A stretch of DNA of 64,000 nucleotides from Paenibacillus sp. FSL K6-1096 (GTDB lineage: Bacteria; Bacillota; Bacilli; Paenibacillales; Paenibacillaceae), in the NCBI RefSeq assembly GCF_037977055.1, contig NZ_CP150274.1, positions 5,022,001 through 5,086,000 on the forward strand, written 5' to 3'. Below the pieces are notes generated by a model. It was given only the letters and a program-made list of their open reading frames with translations, searched no databases and was not told where the DNA came from. A program made the position numbers and the translations under genes. The number at the start of each line of letters is the position of its first letter. The first letter of the stretch is position 1. Positions 25,082 through 33,838 of this stretch are shown here, in pieces.

Positions 25082-26450
25082 AACGTCGAATGAACGCTTT
25101 TATAACATCTATCCTTACAGAGATCCTATCTGCGTATCCCACTACCCCAATCCTGTGAACGAGCTTGCTCCGGCTGACATCTACGGCACGATGGGCCTGG
25201 ACAGCCAGCCTCCGCAGGACAATGTGGGTGCCGTCTACGTGCATGTTCCCTTCTGCGCCTCGGTCTGCATCTTCTGTCCCTTCAACAAGATGGCCTATCA
25301 GGAAAAGCAGGTCGAGGACTATATGCAGGCCGTCAAAGCCGAGATCGGCATCTATGCCTCATCTCCTTACGGCTCCGACTCGACGATCAGCGCGGTCACG
25401 TTCGGAGGCGGCACGCCTTCGGCTCTGTCTGCGGAGCAGATGGTTGATATGCTGAAAAGTGTGCAGGCGAACTACAAGGTGGCGCCGGATGCACAGATCT
25501 CCTACGAGGGCAGCCCGTCCACCCTGACGCTTGCGAAAATGCAGGCGATCCGCGCCCAGGGCGCGAACCGGATTAGCATCGGCATCCAGACATTCAACGA
25601 TAAGATGGGGCAGCATCTGCGGATGAGCCACGACTCCCGGCGCGCCTTCGAGGTGCTGGAGGAAGCGAAGGCAGCGGGCTTTGAGAACATCGGCATTGAC
25701 CTGATGTACAATCTGCCGGAGCAGACGATGGAGGAATGGCTGAAGGATGTCCGCACGGCGATCCGGCTCGGCATTGACCATATTACCGTATTTTCACTGT
25801 GTGTCGTTCCTTTTACTGCACTGTTCAAAATGATCAAGGAAGGCAAAATCCCGCCTACCGGCAGTGTCGAGCTGGAAGTGGATATGTATCTGGAGGCCAA
25901 ACGGCTGCTGCAGGAGGAGGGCTATGTCCAGTACAGTGTATGGGATTTCGCCAAGCCGGGGTTCGAGGACCGGCATGTCCTGCTCTACTATACCCAGCAA
26001 AAGGATCTGTTCGCACACGGCCCGGCCGCGTTCGGCTATGTCAACAAGCTGATGTATATCAACCAGGGAGATATTCATGAGTACAGCGGCCGGCTGGCGC
26101 AGCAGTTCCTGTCCGTCTTCATCGCTAGCCAGGCGGATGATCTGGAGGCGATGCACGGGATGATGGCCAAGGGTCTGCGGATGCTGTCCGTGAAGCGGGA
26201 TGATTTCAGCGGGATGTTCGGCTTCCAGCCGGAGGAGGTCTTCGGTAAGACCATCGATGATCTGGTATCCAAAGGCCTGCTGGAAACGGATGAGCATGAG
26301 ATCCGCCTGTCCGCCAGGGGCATTGTCTGGGGCAACAATGTGTGCAAGGAATTCTTCTCCGAAGCCAACCAGCAGTCGTTCGAGAGCCGGGTGAAGCTGG
26401 CGCGCGGACAGAAGCCGGCCGAGCCGGCGGGAGAGGAGCTGAAGGCATGA
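25071..26450 (+). CDS. HemW/HemN-like radical SAM enzyme, second of three
   Basis: 459 residues. The 4Fe-4S motif is Cys62-x3-Cys66-x2-Cys69 (FCASVCIFCPF). GGGTPS, ISIGIQTF and GIDLMYNLPEQT follow. It is clearly a paralogue of the enzyme at 23391-24749, with matching stretches such as AKGLRMLSV and WGNNVCKEFF in the C-terminal part. ATG 25071 has GGGGTG six bases upstream and lies inside the end of the CMD gene. The TGA overlaps the ATG of the next gene (ATGA), so the two are translationally coupled. Confidence 0.85.
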   Translation: MAVRTSNERFYNIYPYRDPICVSHYPNPVNELAPADIYGTMGLDSQPPQDNVGAVYVHVPFCASVCIFCPFNKMAYQEKQVEDYMQAVKAEIGIYASSPYGSDSTISAVTFGGGTPSALSAEQMVDMLKSVQANYKVAPDAQISYEGSPSTLTLAKMQAIRAQGANRISIGIQTFNDKMGQHLRMSHDSRRAFEVLEEAKAAGFENIGIDLMYNLPEQTMEEWLKDVRTAIRLGIDHITVFSLCVVPFTALFKMIKEGKIPPTGSVELEVDMYLEAKRLLQEEGYVQYSVWDFAKPGFEDRHVLLYYTQQKDLFAHGPAAFGYVNKLMYINQGDIHEYSGRLAQQFLSVFIASQADDLEAMHGMMAKGLRMLSVKRDDFSGMFGFQPEEVFGKTIDDLVSKGLLETDEHEIRLSARGIVWGNNVCKEFFSEANQQSFESRVKLARGQKPAEPAGEELKA

Positions 26451-27886
26451 GGCTGTCTGTCGGCACCAACTTCGATGACCGCTTGCCGATCCTGCTGAAG
26501 GATTCGCATGTGGATGTCTTTTATGGCAAATTATCCTCTGATCTGGTAGGCGGGGGCAGACCCACCTTCGCGTTGCCCACGATCGACCGGACACGGGTGG
26601 AAGAGCATGTGAAGCTGCTGCATGCCTACGGGTTCAAGTTCAACTATCTGCTGAATGCGACTTGTCTGGACAACCTGGAGACGACGAAGGAATTCCACTA
26701 CCGCCTGCGCGAGCTGCTGGAGTGGATCGGGACGCTGCAGCCGGAGTATGTGACTGTGTCCCTCCCGCTGCTGATTGATATGGTCCGCTCCGCGCTGCCG
26801 GAGGTGAAGATCAGCCTGTCCACCTTCGCGAACGTCAATACGATCAGACAGGCCCAATATTTCGAGGAAAAAGGGGTCAGCGAGATCACCCTGCCGGAGA
26901 GCCGCAACCGTGACTTCGCCTTCCTGGAGAGTCTGCGCAAAAGCACCCGCTGCGAGTACCAGCTCATTGCCACCAATGACTGTATGCTGGATTGCCCGCT
27001 GCGCCAGAATCATGCCAACTTCCAGAGCCATGCCTCGCAGTGCAACCATGTGACCGACGGCTTCGCGCTCGATTATTACATGCTGCGCTGTACGGAGCGC
27101 AAGCTCCAGCACCCGGAGGAGCTGCTGAAATCGCAGTGGATCCGCCCGGAGGATATGCATATCTACGAGGAGCTGGGCTACCACAAATTCAAGCTGACCG
27201 AGCGGATGAAGACCACGGAGAAGATTGCGGCGACTGCACAGTCCTACTCCTCGCGGAAATATCAGGGCAATCTGCTGAGCCTGCTCAACTCACGTATGGC
27301 TGAGGCAGATTTCGAAATGCCGAACTTCTCCAAGAACATCAAGGAGGACTTCGCGCCGTCGGACAAAATGAGACAGGTCTACCGCCTGCTGTTCAGCTTC
27401 CAGGCCAGCATCGACAACGAGAGCCTGGAAGGCTTCCTGGAGGGCTTCCGATCCAAGCGTTGCGACCGGATGGACTGTGACAAATGCGGCTACTGCGCCG
27501 AGTGGGCCAGCCAAACCGTGTCGATGGCGAAGCCGGGGGATGAGGCGCTGAAGGAATTCGGCGAGCTGTTCGCAGCGCTGGCTTCTGGCAGCTTCTTCGA
27601 GTCGGCGGCCGCCGCGAAGGCGGTCTGGAGCGCGGAGGGCGAGAGTCTCTATGCCGGCATCATCGCCCGCAAGCCGGAATTCATCCGCGACATGGCTGCT
27701 CCTGAGATCCGCAGAAAGGCGGAGGAGCTGGCAACGGCGCGCGGAAGCGCCCAGGTCTTGAGGCAGGACGTCGCCAAGGCCAATGTCTTGTGTACTCCGG
27801 CAGATTTCCGCATGTTCGCGCTCAGCGATCTGCGGGCGCTGGGCTTCGATACGGCTGAGCTGGACTTAGAGGAGGCGGCCGGATGA
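26447..27886 (+). CDS. U32-type Cys-rich protein (UbiU/UbiV/RlhA-like fold)
   Basis: 479 residues. The N-terminal 220 residues look like the U32 TIM-barrel, with Cys73, Cys179 and Cys183 (NDCMLDCPLRQNH), Cys199 and Cys215. A second Cys group (Cys339, 344, 347 and 350, RCDRMDCDKCGYC) lies downstream. Although named after peptidases, U32 proteins such as UbiU/UbiV and RlhA carry Fe-S clusters and support oxygen-independent hydroxylation. Hydroxylation of the polyketide without oxygen is therefore an attractive inference. It is coupled by overlapping start and stop codons on both sides (ATGA at 26447 and 27883). Confidence 0.7.
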   Translation: MRLSVGTNFDDRLPILLKDSHVDVFYGKLSSDLVGGGRPTFALPTIDRTRVEEHVKLLHAYGFKFNYLLNATCLDNLETTKEFHYRLRELLEWIGTLQPEYVTVSLPLLIDMVRSALPEVKISLSTFANVNTIRQAQYFEEKGVSEITLPESRNRDFAFLESLRKSTRCEYQLIATNDCMLDCPLRQNHANFQSHASQCNHVTDGFALDYYMLRCTERKLQHPEELLKSQWIRPEDMHIYEELGYHKFKLTERMKTTEKIAATAQSYSSRKYQGNLLSLLNSRMAEADFEMPNFSKNIKEDFAPSDKMRQVYRLLFSFQASIDNESLEGFLEGFRSKRCDRMDCDKCGYCAEWASQTVSMAKPGDEALKEFGELFAALASGSFFESAAAAKAVWSAEGESLYAGIIARKPEFIRDMAAPEIRRKAEELATARGSAQVLRQDVAKANVLCTPADFRMFALSDLRALGFDTAELDLEEAAG

Positions 27887-29025
27887 AGAAGGTCATCGGA
27901 CTCGCCGGGTCCATGAAGAAGCATCACAGCTCCAGCGAATACCTGCTCTCCGTTGCGCTGGAAGCCGCAGCGGAGCAGGGGGTGCAGACCGAGCTGCTGC
28001 GGCTGAATGATTACAACATTCTGCCCTGTGACGGCTGCGGCAACTGCATGAACGGCAAGCATTGCCACCTGCTGAACGACCCGGAGGACCAGTTGAGGGA
28101 GCTGTACGACAAGCTGAAGGAAGGGGACGGCTTCGTCTTCGCCTCCCCGGTCTATGCACTCTCGCTTCCGGCCGTCTGGAAGAACTGGATCGACCGCTGC
28201 GAGCCTTGCAGCGATGAGGATCTGGACTTCGAGTACTACAATTACGACCGTGTGGCCGGAGTGAAGGGCAAAGCGTTCAAGGGCAAGGTGGCCGGGCAGA
28301 TTGTCGTCGCCGCAGGTCCCGGGCATGAATGGGCGCTGTCCTCGCTGATGCCCTGCTTCACGGCGATCAAGCTGTCGATGATTGCCAGCGCGGGCATCAG
28401 CCTGATTGAATATGACGGCCAGCCCGGCATCCGCAAGCGCCCATGGAGCAAGCCGATTGAAGAAGCGGAGGAAGCGAAGATGATGGCCCGGGCGGTCGGG
28501 ATGCGCGTAGCCTCTTCCTTGGGCTTCTCCTACTTCGATCTCCCGGCCGGCCAGGAGAGCTGGGAGCAGCAGCAGGCCGGCGGGAAGGAAGCCCTTGCCT
28601 GGTCCTCGTTCGCCATTCAGAATGCGGAGGATGAAGAGGTGCTGCTTGGCGATCTGGCCTCGGAGCGGCCGCAGGTCTTCGTCATCGGCGACCAGCAGGC
28701 CAGCATCCGCTGCGGCCCGCTGCTGGAGCAATTGCAGCAGCAGCTCGGCGGCAAGGCAGACTGTGCATTGATCGCCAGAGTAGGCCAGCTGCCGCACTTC
28801 ATTACCCATGAATTCGTGAAGGGCAAGACGAAGGAGACGGTTCCGGGCTTCACGCTCTATTATGACTGGGAGGATAAGCTGGGTCCGCGCTGCGCCCTGG
28901 CACCCGGCCAGCCCGCTATCCTGGCGGGGCGCTCCAGAGAGGAGTGGCAGCTGTTCACCCTGGACGAAGCGGACGGCGGGAATCTGGGCCAAGCCTTAGA
29001 ATATCTGGCTGAAGCTGTCGTATGA
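27883..29025 (+). CDS. Cys-rich flavodoxin-fold reductase with C-terminal extension
   Basis: 380 residues. Residues 1 to about 200 are an NADPH-dependent FMN reductase/flavodoxin fold (GLAGSMKKHHSSS phosphate loop, FASPVYALSLPAVWKNWIDR). A Cys49-x2-Cys52-x2-Cys55-x5-Cys61 run (PCDGCGNCMNGKHC) resembles the Fe-S site of iron-sulfur flavoproteins. Residues about 245-380 are an added domain with a CGPLLEQLQQQLGG segment that I cannot assign. It could be the electron donor for the radical SAM or U32 enzymes. It overlaps the U32 gene by four bases. Confidence 0.75.
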   Translation: MKKVIGLAGSMKKHHSSSEYLLSVALEAAAEQGVQTELLRLNDYNILPCDGCGNCMNGKHCHLLNDPEDQLRELYDKLKEGDGFVFASPVYALSLPAVWKNWIDRCEPCSDEDLDFEYYNYDRVAGVKGKAFKGKVAGQIVVAAGPGHEWALSSLMPCFTAIKLSMIASAGISLIEYDGQPGIRKRPWSKPIEEAEEAKMMARAVGMRVASSLGFSYFDLPAGQESWEQQQAGGKEALAWSSFAIQNAEDEEVLLGDLASERPQVFVIGDQQASIRCGPLLEQLQQQLGGKADCALIARVGQLPHFITHEFVKGKTKETVPGFTLYYDWEDKLGPRCALAPGQPAILAGRSREEWQLFTLDEADGGNLGQALEYLAEAVV

Positions 29026-29065
29026 GCAGCCGGGGCAGGGAAGTCCAAGGGAGGAACAAGCGTAC

Positions 29066-29824
29066 ATGTTGAAGACGAAGGGTATACGTTTATTTTATAG
29101 CTGCCAGGGCGCGGGGGAGGCGGTGCTGTGTCTGCACGGCAACCGCGATTCCTCGCAGGTCTTCCGGGAGCTGGCCGGGGCGCTGGGGCCTCATTATCAG
29201 GTGCTGTGCGCTGACCTGCGCGGACACGGCCAGTCGGAATACACCGGTCCGGCGTTCACGCTAGAGGACATGGTGGATGATCTGATCCGGCTGATGGATG
29301 AGCGGGGGCTGAAGAAGGTTACGCTGATCGGGCATTCTCTGGGCAGCACGCTGGCTTTGCTGCTGGCTGCCCGGGAGCCGGAGCGGGTGAATAAGCTGGT
29401 GCTGATGGGGGCCGCCGCCACCTTCAAGGTTCCGTTCAAGCGGCCGGATCAGGGTGAAGAGATCACGCCGGATACGGTGAAGCGGACGAATGCGGCGGCG
29501 GTTCCGTTTTTCTTCACGGAGGGCCATGAAGAGGTACAGCAGCGGATTCTGAAGGGATGGTCGCAGCTGCCCGCTGCGACCCACCGCCTGATGATCCAAA
29601 TCCGGCATCCCGATCTGCGGCCGGTCCTGCAGGGCATCCGGCAGCGGACGCTGATCGTCACCGGCCAGGAGGACCGGATCACGCCGCTGCCCAAGGCGCT
29701 GGAGCTGAACCGCAATCTGCCGGATTCACGGATGCTGGCGGTGCCGGGGACCGGGCACTTCATGTTCCTGGAGGAGCCTGCGGTGGTCAGCGAGGCCATC
29801 CTGACGTTCCTCCGGGAGGCGTGA
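29066..29824 (+). CDS. Alpha/beta hydrolase
   Basis: 252 residues with a complete triad: Ser91 in GHSLGS, Asp203 in GQEDRITPL and His231 in GTGHFMFLEEP. The oxyanion strand reads LCLHGNRDSS. In this context it may release the finished chain from the ACP or hydrolyse an ester or lactone, but no specific substrate can be read. AAGGGAGGAA precedes the ATG. The next gene begins two bases after its stop. Confidence 0.88.
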   Translation: MLKTKGIRLFYSCQGAGEAVLCLHGNRDSSQVFRELAGALGPHYQVLCADLRGHGQSEYTGPAFTLEDMVDDLIRLMDERGLKKVTLIGHSLGSTLALLLAAREPERVNKLVLMGAAATFKVPFKRPDQGEEITPDTVKRTNAAAVPFFFTEGHEEVQQRILKGWSQLPAATHRLMIQIRHPDLRPVLQGIRQRTLIVTGQEDRITPLPKALELNRNLPDSRMLAVPGTGHFMFLEEPAVVSEAILTFLREA

Positions 29825-29826
29825 GC

Positions 29827-31110
29827 ATGGGCAGAGTGCTGCTGATCTCGGCGAACACGGAGAAGCGGCCGCCTGTTTTTCCGCTGGGGCTGAGCTATAT
29901 CCATGCTGCGCTTACTGCTGCCGGGCGGGAGGCGGGGATGCTGGATATGACCCAGCTGGAATATACCCGCGAGGCGGTCACCTCCTACCTGGATGATTAT
30001 GCGCCGGATTATATCGGCCTCTCAATCCGCAATCTGGATAATTGCTGTATGCAATATCCCCGGAGCTTCGTGGAGCAGACCTCTTCTCTGGTGAGCTGGG
30101 TCCGGCAATGGAACCCCGCGGCGGCGGTCATTCTGGGGGGAGCAGGCTTCTCGCTCCTTCCCCAGCAGTGGCTGCAGGAGACCGGGGCGGATTACGGCAT
30201 TGTGGGTGACGGCTGCAGCAGCATCGTTGAGCTGATTGACCAGTTAGAGGCGGGGAAGACACCAGCTTCGGTTAGCGGCCTGATGTTCAGGGCAGCGGAC
30301 GGAGAATGGCGGTTCTGGCCGCCGGATGCGCCGGAGCAGCTGGATCAGGCGTATTTTCCGAGCCGCAGCGGATTCCTGCACAGCTATGATGCGGAGGGCA
30401 AGGTGCGCCATAATGTTCTGACCAAAAGAGGCTGCGCCCTAAGCTGCACCTACTGCGCCTACCCCTCGCTGGAGGGCCGGAACGTACGCCTGCGGTCGCC
30501 GCAGGCGGTGGCCGAAGAGGTGGAGCAGATGGCGCTGGTGCATGGCATCCGCTCTTTTGATTTCGTGGACAGTGTGTTCAACTTCCCGCTGGAGCATGCC
30601 GAGGACATCTGCCGGGAGCTGATTCTGCGGGCTGCACCTGTATCCTGGGGGTGCTTCCTGAATCCCCGGTTCTTCACCGCAGAATTCGCCCGGCTGCTCA
30701 AGCAGTCAGGGTGCACGGAGGTGGAGTTCGGCATCGATTCCGGCAGCGACATCTGCCTGCGGTCGTTCAAGAAGAACTTCCGGCAGGGTGAGATCCGCAC
30801 CGTGGTGCAGCTCTGCCGCGAGGCTAACCTTACGTTCAGCTTCTGCCTGCTGATCGGCGGGCCGGAGGAGACGCTGGAGACCTTGACCGAGACGCTGGAG
30901 CTGATGGAGGAGCTGGCCGTTCAGCGCATCTTCGGCCTGTTCGGCATCCGCATTCTGCCGTCCACCGATATGTACAGCTATACAGGTTCCCCGGAACCGG
31001 ATGAGCTGCTGCATCCGAAGTTCTTCATGTCCCCGGAGCTGAGCCTGGAGCAGGCGAACCGCATCTGCCGTCCGTACCGGGAGCGCAACCCGGACTGGAT
31101 GTTCATATGA
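29827..31110 (+). CDS. B12-binding-type radical SAM enzyme, first of two
   Basis: 427 residues. An N-terminal cobalamin-binding-like domain (about 1-145, LILGGAGFSLLP-type strand) precedes a radical SAM core with Cys203-x3-Cys207-x2-Cys210 (RGCALSCTYCAYPS). The DxHxxG motif that supplies a cobalt-ligating His is not seen (LDMTQLEY in its place), as in many cobalamin-dependent methyltransferases. It shares an LSIRNLDN signature with the next B12-type enzyme. Likely roles are methylation of unactivated carbon or another radical step. A long upstream open frame exists, but ATG 29827 directly follows the hydrolase stop. Confidence 0.85.
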   Translation: MGRVLLISANTEKRPPVFPLGLSYIHAALTAAGREAGMLDMTQLEYTREAVTSYLDDYAPDYIGLSIRNLDNCCMQYPRSFVEQTSSLVSWVRQWNPAAAVILGGAGFSLLPQQWLQETGADYGIVGDGCSSIVELIDQLEAGKTPASVSGLMFRAADGEWRFWPPDAPEQLDQAYFPSRSGFLHSYDAEGKVRHNVLTKRGCALSCTYCAYPSLEGRNVRLRSPQAVAEEVEQMALVHGIRSFDFVDSVFNFPLEHAEDICRELILRAAPVSWGCFLNPRFFTAEFARLLKQSGCTEVEFGIDSGSDICLRSFKKNFRQGEIRTVVQLCREANLTFSFCLLIGGPEETLETLTETLELMEELAVQRIFGLFGIRILPSTDMYSYTGSPEPDELLHPKFFMSPELSLEQANRICRPYRERNPDWMFI

Positions 31111-31124
31111 GAATAGTTAAGCCC

Positions 31125-31173
31125 GAAGAAACGGATGCCTTCTCTTGCGGAGTAACGTGCAGCCGTTTCTTCT
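31125..31173 (+). promoter_or_regulatory. Intra-operon hairpin in the only sizeable gap of the tailoring half
   Basis: GAAGAAACGG (31125-31134) pairs with CCGTTTCTTC (31163-31172) around a 28-base loop. The gap between the two B12-type radical SAM genes is 123 bases, while most neighbours overlap or touch. No strong T run follows, so it may be an mRNA-stability or partial-attenuation element rather than a full terminator. The gap also contains an ATGAGAATAGT stretch at 31107-31117 that matches the start of the next gene. Confidence 0.45.
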
Positions 31174-31233
31174 TATCTAAGAAGGACAGGATGGAGCGCC
31201 AATCATGAGAAAGAACAGAGTGGAGCGCGGATC

Positions 31234-32520
31234 ATGAGAATAGTGGTCGTGTCTACGAATACGCTGCTGAAGCCGCTGCCGGCCCTTCCGGTCGGGGCGG
31301 GGATGGTCTACTCGGCGCTGGCGGCTGCCGGGTTCGAGACTTGTTTTGTGGACCTGGCCTTCGTTGAGGAGCCGCTTGAAGTTCTGCGCGAGACGCTGGA
31401 GGCGTTCCGCCCGGAGCTGATCTGCCTGTCGGTGCGCAATATTGACAACCAGGTGATTCAGCAGCCGGAGAGCTATCTCCCGTTCATCCGGGAAGTGATG
31501 AAGGTCTGCCGGACCAGCAGTTCTGCCCGGGTCATGCTGGGCGGTGCGGCTATGCTGGTGATGCCGGCGGAGCTGGTGCAGGCGCTGGGGGCAGATTACG
31601 GGATCAAGGGGAGCGGGGGCGAGGCGGAAGCGGTGCGGCTGGCCCGCGAACTGGAACAGGGACTGGCCCCGGAGACAGGGACGGTCCGGATCGCAGACCC
31701 TGCCTATCATCCGGTGTACAGCCGTATTCCGCCGAAGTTGCTGTTCGCTCCGCAGTATTTTATTCCGAATCCACGCATCAAAAAGGCTTCTATGGGCTAC
31801 CAGGCCTCCCGGGGCTGCAGCCGCCACTGCATCTACTGCTCGGAGGGCTACAACCAGCCCGTGGCCTGCCGGATTCCGGCGGAGCAATTCCGTGAGGATA
31901 TGAGGATTCTGGAGACGGAATATCAGGTGCATAACATTACGTTCGTAGACGGTGTGTTCAACCATGATGTGGAGGAGACGCTTGCGTTCTGCCAGCTGAT
32001 CGGCCGCACCAGCCCGTCGCTGGAATGGAGCTGCGCCTTGACCCCGGCCCAGATTACGGAGGAGCTGATCCGCGCGCTGAAGGAGAACGGCTGCCGCTTC
32101 GTGGATATCGGGGCTGACTCCGCTTCCCGGCAGATGCTGCGGCGGATGGGCAAGCAATTCACTCCAGAGCAACTGGTGACACTGGGCCGCCTGCTGGAGC
32201 AATACCACCTCCCGTATTCGGTATCGCTGCTGTTCGGCGGACCGGGGGAGTGTGAAGCGACTGTGCAGGAGACGGTGCAGGTGGTGAACGAGATGAATCC
32301 GGTCTATATTCTGGCGAGCCAGGGCATCCGGGTATATCCGCATACTTCGCTGTATCATGTTGCACTTCAGGAGCAGGTGATCCGGCCGGAGGATGATTTA
32401 CTAACTCCCGTGTTCTATCAGTCGAAGGAGTATAATGCCGGTCTGCTCACGAAGGCGCTGGAGGGATCGCGCCACATCTATAAGGATATGCTTATGAATT
32501 CAATTGGAGGAAGGACTTGA
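31234..32520 (+). CDS. B12-binding-type radical SAM enzyme, second of two
   Basis: 428 residues. A cobalamin-binding-like N-terminus (to about 145, with MLGGAAMLVMP) and a radical SAM core with Cys195-x3-Cys199-x2-Cys202 (RGCSRHCIYCSEGYNQP). No DxHxxG His ligand is evident. LSVRNIDN matches LSIRNLDN of its neighbour, so the two are diverged paralogues. LFGGPGE and SQGIRVYPHT follow the usual layout of B12-dependent Fe-S oxidoreductases. The ATG lies in GCGGATCATGAG with GTGGAG upstream. The following gene begins five bases after its stop. Confidence 0.85.
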   Translation: MRIVVVSTNTLLKPLPALPVGAGMVYSALAAAGFETCFVDLAFVEEPLEVLRETLEAFRPELICLSVRNIDNQVIQQPESYLPFIREVMKVCRTSSSARVMLGGAAMLVMPAELVQALGADYGIKGSGGEAEAVRLARELEQGLAPETGTVRIADPAYHPVYSRIPPKLLFAPQYFIPNPRIKKASMGYQASRGCSRHCIYCSEGYNQPVACRIPAEQFREDMRILETEYQVHNITFVDGVFNHDVEETLAFCQLIGRTSPSLEWSCALTPAQITEELIRALKENGCRFVDIGADSASRQMLRRMGKQFTPEQLVTLGRLLEQYHLPYSVSLLFGGPGECEATVQETVQVVNEMNPVYILASQGIRVYPHTSLYHVALQEQVIRPEDDLLTPVFYQSKEYNAGLLTKALEGSRHIYKDMLMNSIGGRT

Positions 32521-32524
32521 TCGA

Positions 32525-33823
32525 ATGAACAAGCCGCTTTACCCGTTCCGTGAGATCGGGATTGGACATTATCCCATGGGGAACACGCCGGTCACACCGG
32601 AGGACAGCCAGCGCCTGCCGTCTCTGATGAACCTGGACCGTACGGCTGCCAGCCCGAAGCTGGCCTATGTACATATTCCCTTTTGCGATTCCATCTGCCC
32701 GTTCTGCCCGTACCCGAAGGCATTCAATGAGCAGGAGGCCCGCCAGGAATATCTGGCTGCTCTCTTCCGGGAGCTGGAGATGTACGGGAATACACCGCAG
32801 ATCCGCAATAGCACCGTAGAGGCGCTCTATATCGGCGGCGGGACGCCCAGTGTGCTGGAGGAGGAAGAGATTACCGCGCTCTTCGAGCAGCTTCAGGCCA
32901 CGCTCCCGATGCAGCATATCGAGGAGATCACGTTCGAGGGCAATCCCGCCTCGTTCACCGCTTCCAAGCTGAAGCTGCTTCATGCGCTGGGCGTGAACCG
33001 GATCAGCCTGGGGGTGCAGACCTTCAACGATGTGCTGGGCAGACGCCTCGGCCTGCTCCAGACCGCAGAGGATTCGCTGCGCAGCATTCAGGAGTCCAGG
33101 GAGGCGGGAATTGCGAATGTCAGTCTGGACCTGATGTACAATCTGCCGGGTCAGACGATGGAGGAATGGCTGGAGGATCTGGCGAAGGTGGCGGAGCTGG
33201 GGATCGGCCATGTCACGTTATTTCCCCTGAAGATTATCCCCGGCTTCGGTCTGGCGAAGCGCATTTCCAGCGGTGAACTGCCGGCCTGCGGCGATATCGG
33301 GCTGGAGCAGCAGATGTATGTGGAAGCGTGCCATTACCTGGAGTCACAGGGGTATGCGGTCGAATCCACCTATGACTTTGTGCTGCCGGGCGGGCATCAT
33401 GTCTATAGCCGTAAGCATTTCGACGACCACCTGGACCTGCTCTCGGTCGGACTGGGGGCCTTCGGCGATGTAGGCGGCTACGCTTACCAGAATGTGAAAT
33501 TGCTCCCTGAATATGTGAAAAAGATTACATCCGGCACCCTGCCCATTGCTTTAGGCTACGAAGTGAAGGCGGACGATCTGCCGAACCAGTTCCTGGCGAT
33601 GGGCCTGCGCCGCACAGCCATTGACCGCCAGAAGTTCCGGCATAAGTTCGGTAACTTCCCGGAGGAGCTGTTCCCTGACTTGTTCGCCAAGTTCGTGATG
33701 GAGGGACTGGTCGAGATCCGCGAGGACACGATTGCGCTGACACGGTTCGAGGGGTTATTCTGGGGCAACAATGTATGTAAGGAGTTCTGTGAGGAGCATA
33801 TTAAGCTGGCTTTTCCAAAATAA
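32525..33823 (+). CDS. HemW/HemN-like radical SAM enzyme, third of three
   Basis: 432 residues. 4Fe-4S motif Cys54-x3-Cys58-x2-Cys61 (FCDSICPFCPYP), then GGGTPS, ISLGVQTF and LDLMYNLPGQT. The C-terminal part ends in WGNNVCKEFCEEH, as in the two paralogues upstream, which keep the same CPF/CPY spacing. The frame opens at TTG 32504, but GGAGGAAGG at 32506-32514 places the start at ATG 32525. Its distance from the other two, across the B12-type genes, suggests a distinct step. Confidence 0.85.
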   Translation: MNKPLYPFREIGIGHYPMGNTPVTPEDSQRLPSLMNLDRTAASPKLAYVHIPFCDSICPFCPYPKAFNEQEARQEYLAALFRELEMYGNTPQIRNSTVEALYIGGGTPSVLEEEEITALFEQLQATLPMQHIEEITFEGNPASFTASKLKLLHALGVNRISLGVQTFNDVLGRRLGLLQTAEDSLRSIQESREAGIANVSLDLMYNLPGQTMEEWLEDLAKVAELGIGHVTLFPLKIIPGFGLAKRISSGELPACGDIGLEQQMYVEACHYLESQGYAVESTYDFVLPGGHHVYSRKHFDDHLDLLSVGLGAFGDVGGYAYQNVKLLPEYVKKITSGTLPIALGYEVKADDLPNQFLAMGLRRTAIDRQKFRHKFGNFPEELFPDLFAKFVMEGLVEIREDTIALTRFEGLFWGNNVCKEFCEEHIKLAFPK

Positions 33824-33838
33824 TGGAGGGGTACTAGG

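Noticed and set aside
23391..33823. Heme biosynthesis by the three HemW/HemN-like enzymes
   Set aside because: Three divergent copies inside a polyketide operon, with altered C-terminal ends, make tailoring a better explanation.
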